Positions 7,911 to 15,226 of a stretch of 25,365 nucleotides of DNA are shown one piece after another. Each line of letters starts with the position of its first letter. The stretch's first letter is position 1. The notes below the pieces were generated by a model that did not search any database, was not told the DNA's origin, and was given only the letters and a program-made list of their open reading frames with translations. The DNA lies in contig DDVH01000038.1 of NCBI GenBank assembly GCA_002345215.1, positions 13,131 to 38,495 of the forward strand, given 5' to 3'. Both the position numbers and the translations under genes were made by a program. The stretch comes from Anaerolineales bacterium UBA2317 (GTDB taxonomy: Bacteria; Chloroflexota; Anaerolineae; Anaerolineales; Villigracilaceae).

Positions 7911-10382
7911 ATGGACATAGACCTCGACCTCTACCGTCACGAAATAAAAATTTCATCCAATCCGCTCATTCGGCTTTCCGCAATTGATGTTTCGCCCGAA
8001 AGCCCGCAACGCACCATCGTTTTTATTCACGGTTTCGGCGGCAAGGCTGAGCAGTGGGGTTATCAAATGCAAAAGTTCGCGATGGATAACCGCGTGATAG
8101 CATTGGATATTCGCGGGCATGGACTCTCCGACAAACCTTCTACTGGATACGACATGCCGCGCATCCAAACTGACCTTGAAACTGCTCTTGCTCAGTTGAA
8201 AGTTTCTACTCCCTTCACCTTAATCGGACATTCCTTCGGCGGGGCAATTGTGACAGAATATGCGCTCAATCATCCAGACCATATTGAAAAATTGATTTTG
8301 ATTGCAACAGCCGGGGAATTTAAGTTAGCACCATTTTTGAAATTTGCATTGAAACTTCCTTCAACGGTTTTAAGGTTGATTGGTCCATTTACCAAAAAAT
8401 GGTTACATGCACCACCACATGCATTGAAAGAATATTATCGAGATAACATGTCACAATGGGTGGGTTGGGGAAAGTTTGAAAAACTAGAAGTGCCGACGAT
8501 GGTCATTCGTGGGCATCGCGATTTTGTTTTCGATAGACCTTTATTTGAAAAAGTAGCCAAATCCATTCCGGGCGCAGAAGATGTTGACGTGCGCACCTCA
8601 GGCCACATGGTCATGTTAGAGAGGCGCGAAGCAGTTGATCGAGCCATAGCAAGTTTTCTCAAAGGCGAATCCAAAAAATCATGGCGAGATAAATCTTTCA
8701 TCATCCCAAAGACTCAACGCGATGATTTGAAAACACAACGGGTTTGGCTGAATGAATATCAAGAGGGCGTGCCATACACAGTGGATGTGCCACGCATTGC
8801 AGTGCATCAATTGTTGCGTTCGTCTGTCAGAAGATTTCCAAACAACACAGCAGTTTATTTTGAAGGCGCGAAACTTAGTTATCGCAACTTGAATTATGAA
8901 GTTAATAAATTTGCGAATGCTTTGTTAGCCCAAGGAATCGGCAAAGGCGCGCGTGTAGTTTTGTTATTGCCAAATATTCCGCAAATGATAGTGGCTTTTT
9001 ATGGTGCAATGAAAGCAGGTGCGGTTGCCGTATTAACTCCACCCGTGACTGAACCCGAAGAATTGATTCGTCAAATTAAAGAAACTGATGCGAGCGCATT
9101 AGTGACTTTATCTATGTGGGCGGGGTTAGCAAAACAAATTAAAGATGCAACCCATGTGCCCCATATTGTTTTAACAGACCCTGCCGATTATTTGCCTTTA
9201 CCGATTCGTTTGATTTCAAATTGGCGCAACCGTGATTTCAAATTAACAAATGCTTTATTATGGCGGCGTTGGTTAAGCGGGCAAGATAAAAAATCCCCGA
9301 CTGTGGATGTTTCACCAGAAGATTTGTCTGTCATTATTTATACAGGCGGAACCACGGGACAATCCAAAGGTGTGATGTTATCGCATCGAAACTTAGTGGC
9401 AAATGCTTTGCAAACTCGGCATTGGCTTCCAACTGCCATGGAAGGCAAAGAGAGACTTCTGTGTGTGGTGCCATTCTTCCATAGTTATGGATTAACAACT
9501 GCATTGAATGTGCCTGTTTCGATTGGTGCATCAATGATATTGAAACCACAATTTCAGATTTTGGATGTATTGAAAACCATCAAAAAATACAAACCGACGA
9601 TTTTCCCCGGTTCGCCAAACATGTATGTGGCGATTAATAATTTCAAAGGCGTGAGGAAATATGGCATTAAATCTATCAAAGCTTGTATTAGTGGCTCTGC
9701 ACCATTGCCGGTAGAAGTGCAAGAAGCATTTGAGAAATTGACCAAAGGCAAACTTGTGGAAGGTTATGGATTAACCGAAGCCAGTCCTGTCACACATGCC
9801 AATCCATTAGATAAGAATCGCCGAATTGGAACAATAGGCGTCCCATTGCCATCCACACAAGCCGCGATTGTAGATTTGATGACCAGCAGTAAAGAAGTGG
9901 AGCCCGGTCAAATTGGTGAGTTGGCGATTCGTGGACCTCAAGTAATGATGGGGTATTGGAAAAATGAATCTGCAACAAAAGAAGTATTAACCAGTGACGG
10001 CTGGTTATTAACAGGTGACGTTGCTCAAATGGACGAAGAAGGTTTTTGCAGAATCATCGCGCGCAAAGCCGATATGTGGTATTCAGAAAAAGGCGGCAAA
10101 GAACCTGCCTTCCCACGCGATGTGGAAGAAGTGATTTATGAAATCCCACAAATTAAAGAAGTGGCTGTTGTGGCTGTAGCAGGCAATCCATTTGCATTTA
10201 TTATCGGCGGAAGAGAAAAGCCGAGTGCTGAATCTGTGATTGCCTATTGCAAGCGAAGATTGCCTCCACATTTGGTTCCACGCTTTGTGATTTTTATGGA
10301 TGAATTTCCCAGAACATTTATCGGTAAAGTATTGCGTAGAGAATTAGCAAAGAGATACGGAAAAGAAATAGCGAGTGAATAA
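7911..10382 (+). CDS. Fusion of an alpha/beta-hydrolase with an AMP-forming acyl-CoA synthetase
   Basis: One 823-residue frame joins two enzymes. Residues 1-252 form an alpha/beta-hydrolase with VFIHGFGG (oxyanion region), GHSFGG (nucleophile Ser108), an acid at Asp204 or Asp208, and catalytic His232 in SGHM. Residues about 290-823 form an adenylate-forming synthetase. This half has the phosphate loop YTGGTTGQSKG (477-487), GYGLTE (618-623), the GWLLTGDVA hinge block, and the catalytic lysine in IGKVLRRE (Lys806). The A8 region is atypical (SEKGGKEPAFPRDVEE). The likely reaction is activation of a fatty or other carboxylic acid, with the hydrolase releasing it from an ester or thioester first. 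Substrate and order of steps are inferred. OleBC fusions are similar in layout, but OleB uses an aspartate nucleophile, whereas this has serine. Confidence 0.85.
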   Translation: MDIDLDLYRHEIKISSNPLIRLSAIDVSPESPQRTIVFIHGFGGKAEQWGYQMQKFAMDNRVIALDIRGHGLSDKPSTGYDMPRIQTDLETALAQLKVSTPFTLIGHSFGGAIVTEYALNHPDHIEKLILIATAGEFKLAPFLKFALKLPSTVLRLIGPFTKKWLHAPPHALKEYYRDNMSQWVGWGKFEKLEVPTMVIRGHRDFVFDRPLFEKVAKSIPGAEDVDVRTSGHMVMLERREAVDRAIASFLKGESKKSWRDKSFIIPKTQRDDLKTQRVWLNEYQEGVPYTVDVPRIAVHQLLRSSVRRFPNNTAVYFEGAKLSYRNLNYEVNKFANALLAQGIGKGARVVLLLPNIPQMIVAFYGAMKAGAVAVLTPPVTEPEELIRQIKETDASALVTLSMWAGLAKQIKDATHVPHIVLTDPADYLPLPIRLISNWRNRDFKLTNALLWRRWLSGQDKKSPTVDVSPEDLSVIIYTGGTTGQSKGVMLSHRNLVANALQTRHWLPTAMEGKERLLCVVPFFHSYGLTTALNVPVSIGASMILKPQFQILDVLKTIKKYKPTIFPGSPNMYVAINNFKGVRKYGIKSIKACISGSAPLPVEVQEAFEKLTKGKLVEGYGLTEASPVTHANPLDKNRRIGTIGVPLPSTQAAIVDLMTSSKEVEPGQIGELAIRGPQVMMGYWKNESATKEVLTSDGWLLTGDVAQMDEEGFCRIIARKADMWYSEKGGKEPAFPRDVEEVIYEIPQIKEVAVVAVAGNPFAFIIGGREKPSAESVIAYCKRRLPPHLVPRFVIFMDEFPRTFIGKVLRRELAKRYGKEIASE

Positions 10383-10387
10383 AACAA

Positions 10388-10490
10388 TGTCACTCTGAGC
10401 GTAGCGAAGAGTCTCTTAGACAATCGTAGAGACCCTTCGCCTTGTCTCGATACAGACTTTGTCTGACTCGACCAACGGCTCAGGGTGACA
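10388..10490. repeat. Compound palindromic intergenic repeat, TGTCACYCTGAGC termini
   Basis: TGTCACTCTGAGC at the left end is mirrored by GCTCAGGGTGACA at the right end. Inside, GCGAAGAGTCTC (from about 10413) pairs with GAGACCCTTCGC (to 10440), and CTCGATACAGAC with GTCTGACTCGA gives another hairpin. This is the layout of REP/MITE-like elements. No coding frame crosses it sensibly. Confidence 0.75.
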
Positions 10491-10506
10491 CAAACGAGTT
10501 GAAACA

Positions 10507-11361
10507 ATGGAATTAAAAACAAATAACATCATGTATAAAAGCATGATGCTGGATAATAATCAAAAAGTAAACTATGTAACACAAGGAGAAGGCAACCCAA
10601 TTGTTTTAGTGCATGGGCTTGCCGCATCACTGCATGATTGGGATGATTTATTACCAGAGTTATCTGATTCAGGTTACCAAAGTTTTGCATTGGATTTATT
10701 AGGGCATGGCGAAAGCGAAAAGCCAATAGACCATAATCATTATACGTTTCAAAATTTGTTCAATGATTTTTCGGCATGGATTGATTCGCTTCAACTAACA
10801 GAGCCGTTTCCACTCGTTGGACATTCCTTAGGCGGGGGATTATCTTTACAATATGCTTTGATGAATCCTGAAAAGGTTTCCGGGTTGGTTTTGGTGAATC
10901 CTTTTTATGATATTCATCAATTACCGCGAGCGATACGATTATTTTTCCATACTCCTTTATTGCGAACTCGTTTTATTGAAAGAACGCCGTATCGGCTGTT
11001 TCGCTTCTTAATCGATATGACGAGTTACAATTTTTATATTGGTGATCGTGAGAGTCATGTTTTACCGGAACACATTCGATATCAAACTGCATTAGATTAC
11101 ACACGTGCTGCTTCGGGGATTTATCACATCCCGCGTACGCTTCCTTCTACTGCTTTTGCTTTGTCGCAACTTCATCAACCGACTCTACTCTTATGGGGTG
11201 GGCGTGACCAAACCCTTGCCCCAAATTCTTTTCCTGAATTAGCACAAATGCTTCCAAACTTAAAGGGGACACATACTTTTCCAATTTGTGGACATGTTCC
11301 ACATCAATGTCATCCGGAACAATTTAATCCGCATGTGATGGAGTTTTTGAAAAGTCTGTAA
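10507..11361 (+). CDS. Alpha/beta-hydrolase
   Basis: A 284-residue stand-alone alpha/beta-hydrolase fold enzyme. It shows VLVHGLAASLHDWDD (about 33-47), LDLLGHGESEKP (about 63-74), the nucleophile elbow VGHSLGGGLSLQ (Ser in GHSLG, about 107), the acid in LLWGGRDQTLAP (Asp about 235), and the catalytic histidine in CGHVPHQCHP (about 262). The triad is complete, so it should be an active esterase, lipase or related hydrolase; the substrate is unknown. It follows the hydrolase-synthetase fusion in the same direction, separated by a palindromic repeat. No clear ribosome binding site supports 10507. A start at the Met at 10531, with GGAA upstream, is possible. Confidence 0.85.
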   Translation: MELKTNNIMYKSMMLDNNQKVNYVTQGEGNPIVLVHGLAASLHDWDDLLPELSDSGYQSFALDLLGHGESEKPIDHNHYTFQNLFNDFSAWIDSLQLTEPFPLVGHSLGGGLSLQYALMNPEKVSGLVLVNPFYDIHQLPRAIRLFFHTPLLRTRFIERTPYRLFRFLIDMTSYNFYIGDRESHVLPEHIRYQTALDYTRAASGIYHIPRTLPSTAFALSQLHQPTLLLWGGRDQTLAPNSFPELAQMLPNLKGTHTFPICGHVPHQCHPEQFNPHVMEFLKSL

Positions 11362-11362
11362 G

Positions 11363-11381
11363 GGCACGGCGTCGCCGTGCC
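11363..11381. repeat. GC-rich perfect palindrome after the alpha/beta-hydrolase gene
   Basis: GGCACGGCG (11363-11371) and CGCCGTGCC (11373-11381) flank a single T. It lies directly after the stop of the hydrolase gene. Without a T-run it is better viewed as an intergenic palindromic repeat than a canonical terminator. Confidence 0.7.
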
Positions 11382-11481
11382 ACAACAATGCCGAGGTTAA
11401 ATAAAATGTTGAATTGCTGAATCAACTATAAGTCAAGAGGGAGGCGGTACTTTTGTCATGAAATTTTAAGATTCAAAACTC

Positions 11482-11510
11482 TTGTCAGCAACTTGCGAAA
11501 GTGCTAAAAT
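11482..11510 (+). promoter_or_regulatory. Promoter of nrdR
   Basis: A -35 TTGTCA (11482-11487) and -10 TAAAAT (11505-11510) are separated by 17 bases. Transcription should begin at about 11517, giving a leader of about 85 bases before the ATG at 11602. Confidence 0.65.
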
Positions 11511-11522
11511 GCCGAACACTTT

Positions 11523-11567
11523 AGCCATATATACGGGGATGCAGTGCTTTTACGCCCATATCTGGCT
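11523..11567 (+). promoter_or_regulatory. Interrupted hairpin in the nrdR leader
   Basis: AGCCA (11523-11527) pairs with TGGCT (11563-11567), ATAT (11529-11532) with ATAT (11558-11561), and GGG (11535-11537) with CCC (11555-11557) around a 17-base loop. A control function is inferred from position only; it does not match a riboswitch known to me. Confidence 0.4.
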
Positions 11568-11601
11568 GATACATCTGTTCTAATAATGGAGCCTATTTCG
11601 G

Positions 11602-12051
11602 ATGCGTTGTCCGTATTGTAAACACCACGACTCAAAAGTTTTGGATACTTCTCACGACAGTCATGGCGGGATTCGCCGACGGCGTGAGTGCTTGAAGTGC
11701 AGACAGCGCTTTAGTAGTTATGAACGCCCGATTTTGGCTGTGCCGTTGTTGATTAAGCAAGATGGCACGCGTGAAGAGTTTGACCGCGAGAAATTGGCAA
11801 GAGGGATTCGGATTTCGTGTGTGAAGCGACCTGTTTCGGCGGCTGATATTGAACGCATGATTGGTCAGGTTGAAGCGAAATTGCAAAAAATGGGTAAGTC
11901 GGAAGTTTCTTCTCGGATTGTTGGTGATTTGGTGATGGAAAGTTTGAAAGAAGTTGACCAAATTGCTTATGTTCGTTATGCAATTGTGTATTTAGGTTTG
12001 GATGATTTGAAATCCATCCGCACTGAAATTGACCAGTTGTTAGACGATTAA
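11602..12051 (+). CDS. nrdR: Transcriptional repressor NrdR
   Basis: NrdR senses (d)ATP through an ATP-cone and represses ribonucleotide reductase genes. The 149-residue protein has the standard length. The N-terminal zinc ribbon is MRCPYC (Cys3, Cys6) and CLKC (Cys31, Cys34), with GGIRRRRECLKCRQRFSSYER between them and following. The ATP-cone spans about 46-136 (LLIKQDGTREEFDREKLARG, then IAYVRYAIVYLG). A GGAG at 11588-11591 lies 10 bases before the ATG. It stands immediately upstream of nrdJ in the same direction, matching its expected regulatory target. Identification is firm. Confidence 0.96.
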   Translation: MRCPYCKHHDSKVLDTSHDSHGGIRRRRECLKCRQRFSSYERPILAVPLLIKQDGTREEFDREKLARGIRISCVKRPVSAADIERMIGQVEAKLQKMGKSEVSSRIVGDLVMESLKEVDQIAYVRYAIVYLGLDDLKSIRTEIDQLLDD

Positions 12052-12059
12052 GTTAAGGC

Positions 12060-12099
12060 AAAGACATCCCCTGTAAAAGGGGGGAGTGTTTTTGTCTTT
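12060..12099 (+). terminator. Nested hairpin after nrdR, probable terminator
   Basis: AAAGACA (12060-12066) pairs with TGTCTTT (12093-12099), and inside it CCCCT (12068-12072) pairs with AGGGG (12078-12082). A T-run follows, so at least part of nrdR transcription should end here. Confidence 0.65.
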
Positions 12100-12114
12100 T
12101 TGTTTCGGTATTTC

Positions 12115-12169
12115 GTAGGGGCTGGGCTTGTCCCTGCCCAATCAGGGCGACCACAAGGGTCACCCCTAC
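12115..12169. repeat. Palindromic repeat GTAGGGG...CCCCTAC between nrdR and nrdJ
   Basis: Terminal GTAGGGG and CCCCTAC are inverted, with inner hairpins GGGC/GCCC and GGGCGACC/GGGTCACCC (one mismatch). The frame open through this repeat (from 12100) would give an arginine/proline-rich extension of NrdJ and is not the true start. Confidence 0.75.
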
Positions 12170-12198
12170 ATAATCAAAATTTTTTAGGAGAGTGTCAC

Positions 12199-14775
12199 AT
12201 GGTTACGAAATCTGCTGATGAAACCAAAGTTGTGAAGAATGGTTTACTTCCAACGCCACCCATGCCGAAAGATTTGCCAAAAGCAAATCTCACGGATAAT
12301 GCTCGTCAGGTATTGATGAAGCGTTATGTGCGCCGTGGTGATGATGGCAAACCTGCTGAAAACGTCGAAGAGATGTTTTGGCGTGTGGCGTATCATGTTG
12401 CCAAAGTGGAAGAAGAATGGAATGCTGATGTTCAGAAACGAACTGTTGAGTATTACCATTTACTTTCCAGCAAAAAGTTTTTCCCGAACTCTCCAACCTT
12501 TACAGGTGCGGGAACTCCTTTAGGTCAATTGGCGGCATGTTTTGTATTGCCGATTACCGATGACATGGGCAGACATTCTGCCGGTATTTTCCAAACCTTA
12601 CGTGATGCCGCTTTGATTCAGCAGACAGGCGGCGGAAATGGTTTTTCATTTTCACGTTTACGACCAGCAGGCGCGTTAGTACAAACATCGGCAGGCAATG
12701 CCACTGGACCTGTAGGATTCTTGAAAGTATATGACCATGCCTTTGGTGAAATTGCACAAGGCGGAACGAGACGCGGTGCAAACATGGCGGTCTTACGAGT
12801 TGACCATCCAGATGTGGAATCGTTTATCACCTGTAAGATTAACGAAAATCAAATTACGAATTTCAATATTTCAGTCGGTATTACAGATGCGTTCATGCAA
12901 GCCGTGAAAGATGACAAAGAATGGGCATTACGCTTCCCTGATTTGAAAGAAATGAAACAAAAAGGATTCAACGGCACGCTTGAACAAGCCGAAGCCGCTG
13001 GAATCAAAATCAATACGTATAAAACAGTCAATGCACGTGAGTTGTTTAATAAAATCGTCAAGCAAGCCCACCACAATGGGGAGCCAGGTGTGTTGTTCTT
13101 AGATGCGGCAAATAGAAGTAACCCTGTGCCACATTTATATCCATTAGAAGCGACAAATCCATGCGGTGAGCAATGGCTTGGACCGTATGAAAATTGTTGT
13201 TTAGGTTCAGTTAACTTAAATGAACATTGCGGACCTGATGGCACTGTTGATTGGGAATTGTTACGTCAAAGCGTTGTGACTGCCACAAGATTCCTAGATG
13301 ATGTTGTCGAAGCCAATGCCTATGTACCGGCTGTGCCACAATTGACCGAAGCCGCACACAATGCACGCCGAATCGGTTTGGGCATTATGGGTCTGGCTGA
13401 CTTGATGTATCACGTCGGTGTGCGTTATGGTTCAAAAGAAGGTCAAGAGTTTGGCGCACAGGTAATGGAATTTGTTCGTTATCACGCCATGCTCACCAGC
13501 ATTGAACTTGCCAAAGAACGCGGTGCATTCCCTGCCATTGAAGGTTCTATTTACGATAAGAAAAATATGAAGTGGACTGCGCCGAAGAGTATTATCAAGT
13601 ATGAGAATAACTGGAACATGCCGAAGGTCAAGTGGGAAGCGGTGGTGGATGGAATCAAAAAACATGGTATCCGCAATGCCGCTCAAACCACTGTCGCGCC
13701 GACTGGAACCATCGCCACTGTGGCAGGTTGTGAAGGCTATGGATGTGAACCTGTCTTCGCGCTCGCATATATTCGTCACGTCAATGACAATGGCAAGGAT
13801 TTGAAACTCACGTATGCAAGCCCACGCTTTGATGAAGCGTTAAAGAAATTGGGTCTTGGTGAAGAGAAACGTCAAGAAATTGTCGAGCAAGTAATGAGCG
13901 AAGGGACGTGCCAACATATTGCTGAACTTCCGGGACATATTCGCGATACGTTTGTTGTTTCAGGTGATGTCACTGCCGAAGAACATGTGCGTATGCAAGC
14001 CGCTTTGCAAGCCTTTGTTGATAATTCACTTTCAAAAACTGTAAACTTTTTTGAAGATGCAACTGAAGCCGATGTGGCTACGGCGTATCAACTGGCTTGG
14101 GAATTGGGTTGTAAAGGCATCACTGTGTATGTGACTGGCTCACGCGATAAAGTGGTCTTGGAAACAAAAGCGACTGCGGATAAAAAAGTTGCTGGTTTCG
14201 ATACGAAGGAGAAGAGCACTCCTTCTACTCAACCAGCGGTAAGTATGTGGCATGATACAAAGAAACCGCGCCCCAAAGCATTGACCGGGAAAACGTACAA
14301 CATCGAAACACCCGTTGGTAAAGCGTTTATCACCATCAATGAAAACGGCGGAAACCAACCCTTTGAAGCGTTTGTGAATACTGCCAAAGCAGGTTCTGAA
14401 ATTGCGGCAGTCTCCGAAGCGATTGGACGATTAATTTCTTATATCTTACGCATGGCATCCCCAATTGCACCCGTAGATAGAATGCGTGAAATCGTCGTGC
14501 AACTCATCGGCATCGGCGGCGGACGTTCTCTCGGCTTTGGACCCAATCGCGTGCGTTCATTACCTGATGGCATTGGACAAGTGTTAGACGGTTACTTGAA
14601 TGAGAAAAACGGAATTGCAGTTGAAGAAGTAAAAACAAACGGAAACGGAAATCACGAACAACCTACTTCCGCAAAAATGAAAATTGGTGACATTTGCCCC
14701 GAATGTGGCGAAGCCGCCGTAGTCAATGAAGAAGGTTGCCGCAAGTGCTATGCTTGTGGGTTTAGTGAGTGTTAG
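12199..14775 (+). CDS. nrdJ: Adenosylcobalamin-dependent (class II) ribonucleoside-diphosphate reductase
   Basis: Class II reductases make deoxyribonucleotides using a B12-generated thiyl radical, with or without oxygen. From the ATG at 12199, preceded by AGGAG at 12186-12190, the protein is 858 residues. An upstream in-frame ATG at 12100 lies before an intergenic repeat and is rejected. Diagnostic blocks are KKFFPNSPTFTGAG, ACFVLP, GGGNGFSFS, GGTRRGANMAVL, the active-site NPCGEQ (Cys322) and APTGTIATVAGCEG. A TSCPD domain follows (about 690-800: GKTYNIETPVGKAFITINEN). The C-terminus is a zinc-ribbon-like cysteine cluster, CPECG and CRKCYACGFSEC, that supplies the re-reducing thiols. It follows nrdR, its probable regulator. 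Confidence 0.95.
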   Translation: MVTKSADETKVVKNGLLPTPPMPKDLPKANLTDNARQVLMKRYVRRGDDGKPAENVEEMFWRVAYHVAKVEEEWNADVQKRTVEYYHLLSSKKFFPNSPTFTGAGTPLGQLAACFVLPITDDMGRHSAGIFQTLRDAALIQQTGGGNGFSFSRLRPAGALVQTSAGNATGPVGFLKVYDHAFGEIAQGGTRRGANMAVLRVDHPDVESFITCKINENQITNFNISVGITDAFMQAVKDDKEWALRFPDLKEMKQKGFNGTLEQAEAAGIKINTYKTVNARELFNKIVKQAHHNGEPGVLFLDAANRSNPVPHLYPLEATNPCGEQWLGPYENCCLGSVNLNEHCGPDGTVDWELLRQSVVTATRFLDDVVEANAYVPAVPQLTEAAHNARRIGLGIMGLADLMYHVGVRYGSKEGQEFGAQVMEFVRYHAMLTSIELAKERGAFPAIEGSIYDKKNMKWTAPKSIIKYENNWNMPKVKWEAVVDGIKKHGIRNAAQTTVAPTGTIATVAGCEGYGCEPVFALAYIRHVNDNGKDLKLTYASPRFDEALKKLGLGEEKRQEIVEQVMSEGTCQHIAELPGHIRDTFVVSGDVTAEEHVRMQAALQAFVDNSLSKTVNFFEDATEADVATAYQLAWELGCKGITVYVTGSRDKVVLETKATADKKVAGFDTKEKSTPSTQPAVSMWHDTKKPRPKALTGKTYNIETPVGKAFITINENGGNQPFEAFVNTAKAGSEIAAVSEAIGRLISYILRMASPIAPVDRMREIVVQLIGIGGGRSLGFGPNRVRSLPDGIGQVLDGYLNEKNGIAVEEVKTNGNGNHEQPTSAKMKIGDICPECGEAAVVNEEGCRKCYACGFSEC

Positions 14776-14785
14776 AAGGTTGAAC

Positions 14786-14813
14786 GTAGGGGCGGACGGC
14801 TGTCCGCCCTTAC
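14786..14813. repeat. Palindromic repeat after nrdJ
   Basis: GGGCGGAC (14790-14797) pairs with GTCCGCCC (14802-14809), and the flanks GTA and TAC extend the symmetry. It belongs to the same GTAGGGG-type family as 12115-12169 and marks the left side of the AT-richer Argonaute island. It may also end nrdJ transcription. Confidence 0.7.
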
Positions 14814-14867
14814 TAATATCGTCCTCTTGTGGTTTGGTAAGTACTGTTAAACAAAAGGAGGTAGTTT

Positions 14868-15152
14868 ATGGCACTAATTAAGATTAAGGAGTCTCGAAGC
14901 GCTGCTGATATTTTAGTATGTGAAGTAGCAACAAGAAGTGCTGCTGATTTACTCGTAAAGATTGTAGAGACTAAGACCTCTGCAAGTGGGAGAGATGAAT
15001 TATGGTACTATGTCGATAGTAGTAGCTCTGCAACAACAAAGATATGTTGGGTAAAATCTCGTGGTATTGCAGATCTTCTTGTGTGCTTTGTTCCAACGAA
15101 ATCTTCGGCTGGTTGGAACACAGCGAATCACCCTCTGAAAGATAAGCTGTAA
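14868..15152 (+). CDS. Six-repeat beta protein, septoil-knot-like (DUF6150-type)
   Basis: The 94-residue protein is made almost wholly of 13-residue repeats of the form h-h-x-h-h-x-[TS]-[RKS]-S-x-A-x-h. Units lie at residues 3-15, 16-28, 29-41, 45-57, 58-70 and 71-83, for example LVCEVATRSAADL and LVCFVPTKSSAGW. A three-residue insert, RDE, follows the third. This pattern resembles the small bacterial family (DUF6150) predicted to form a deeply knotted 'septoil' of beta-strands, whose function is unknown. A strong AGGAGG (14856-14861) lies 6 bases before the ATG. The Argonaute gene begins 74 bases downstream in the same direction. No signal peptide or membrane helix is seen. The repeat structure is certain; the family name is my recognition and moderately sure. 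Confidence 0.75.
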   Translation: MALIKIKESRSAADILVCEVATRSAADLLVKIVETKTSASGRDELWYYVDSSSSATTKICWVKSRGIADLLVCFVPTKSSAGWNTANHPLKDKL

Positions 15153-15226
15153 TAGAATTAACGACCTGTATGTCTGAAAACTCATTGTCATTAATAAAGT
15201 AATAAGTAAGAGTAGGAGGTAAGAAT

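Noticed and set aside
7911..10382. OleBC beta-lactone/olefin synthesis fusion
   Set aside because: The hydrolase nucleophile is Ser in GHSFGG, not the Asp of OleB, and no oleA or oleD is nearby.
11505..11600. NrdR-box operator upstream of nrdR
   Set aside because: ACACTTTAGCC and ATATAT fragments are present, but the paired 16-bp palindromes at proper spacing are not.
12100..12198. N-terminal extension of NrdJ in the same frame
   Set aside because: The extension reads through a palindromic intergenic repeat, has no ribosome binding site, and a good AGGAG precedes the ATG at 12199.
12052..12198. Cobalamin riboswitch ahead of nrdJ
   Set aside because: The region is only 147 bases, filled by a terminator-like hairpin and a palindromic repeat, with no recognisable B12-box.
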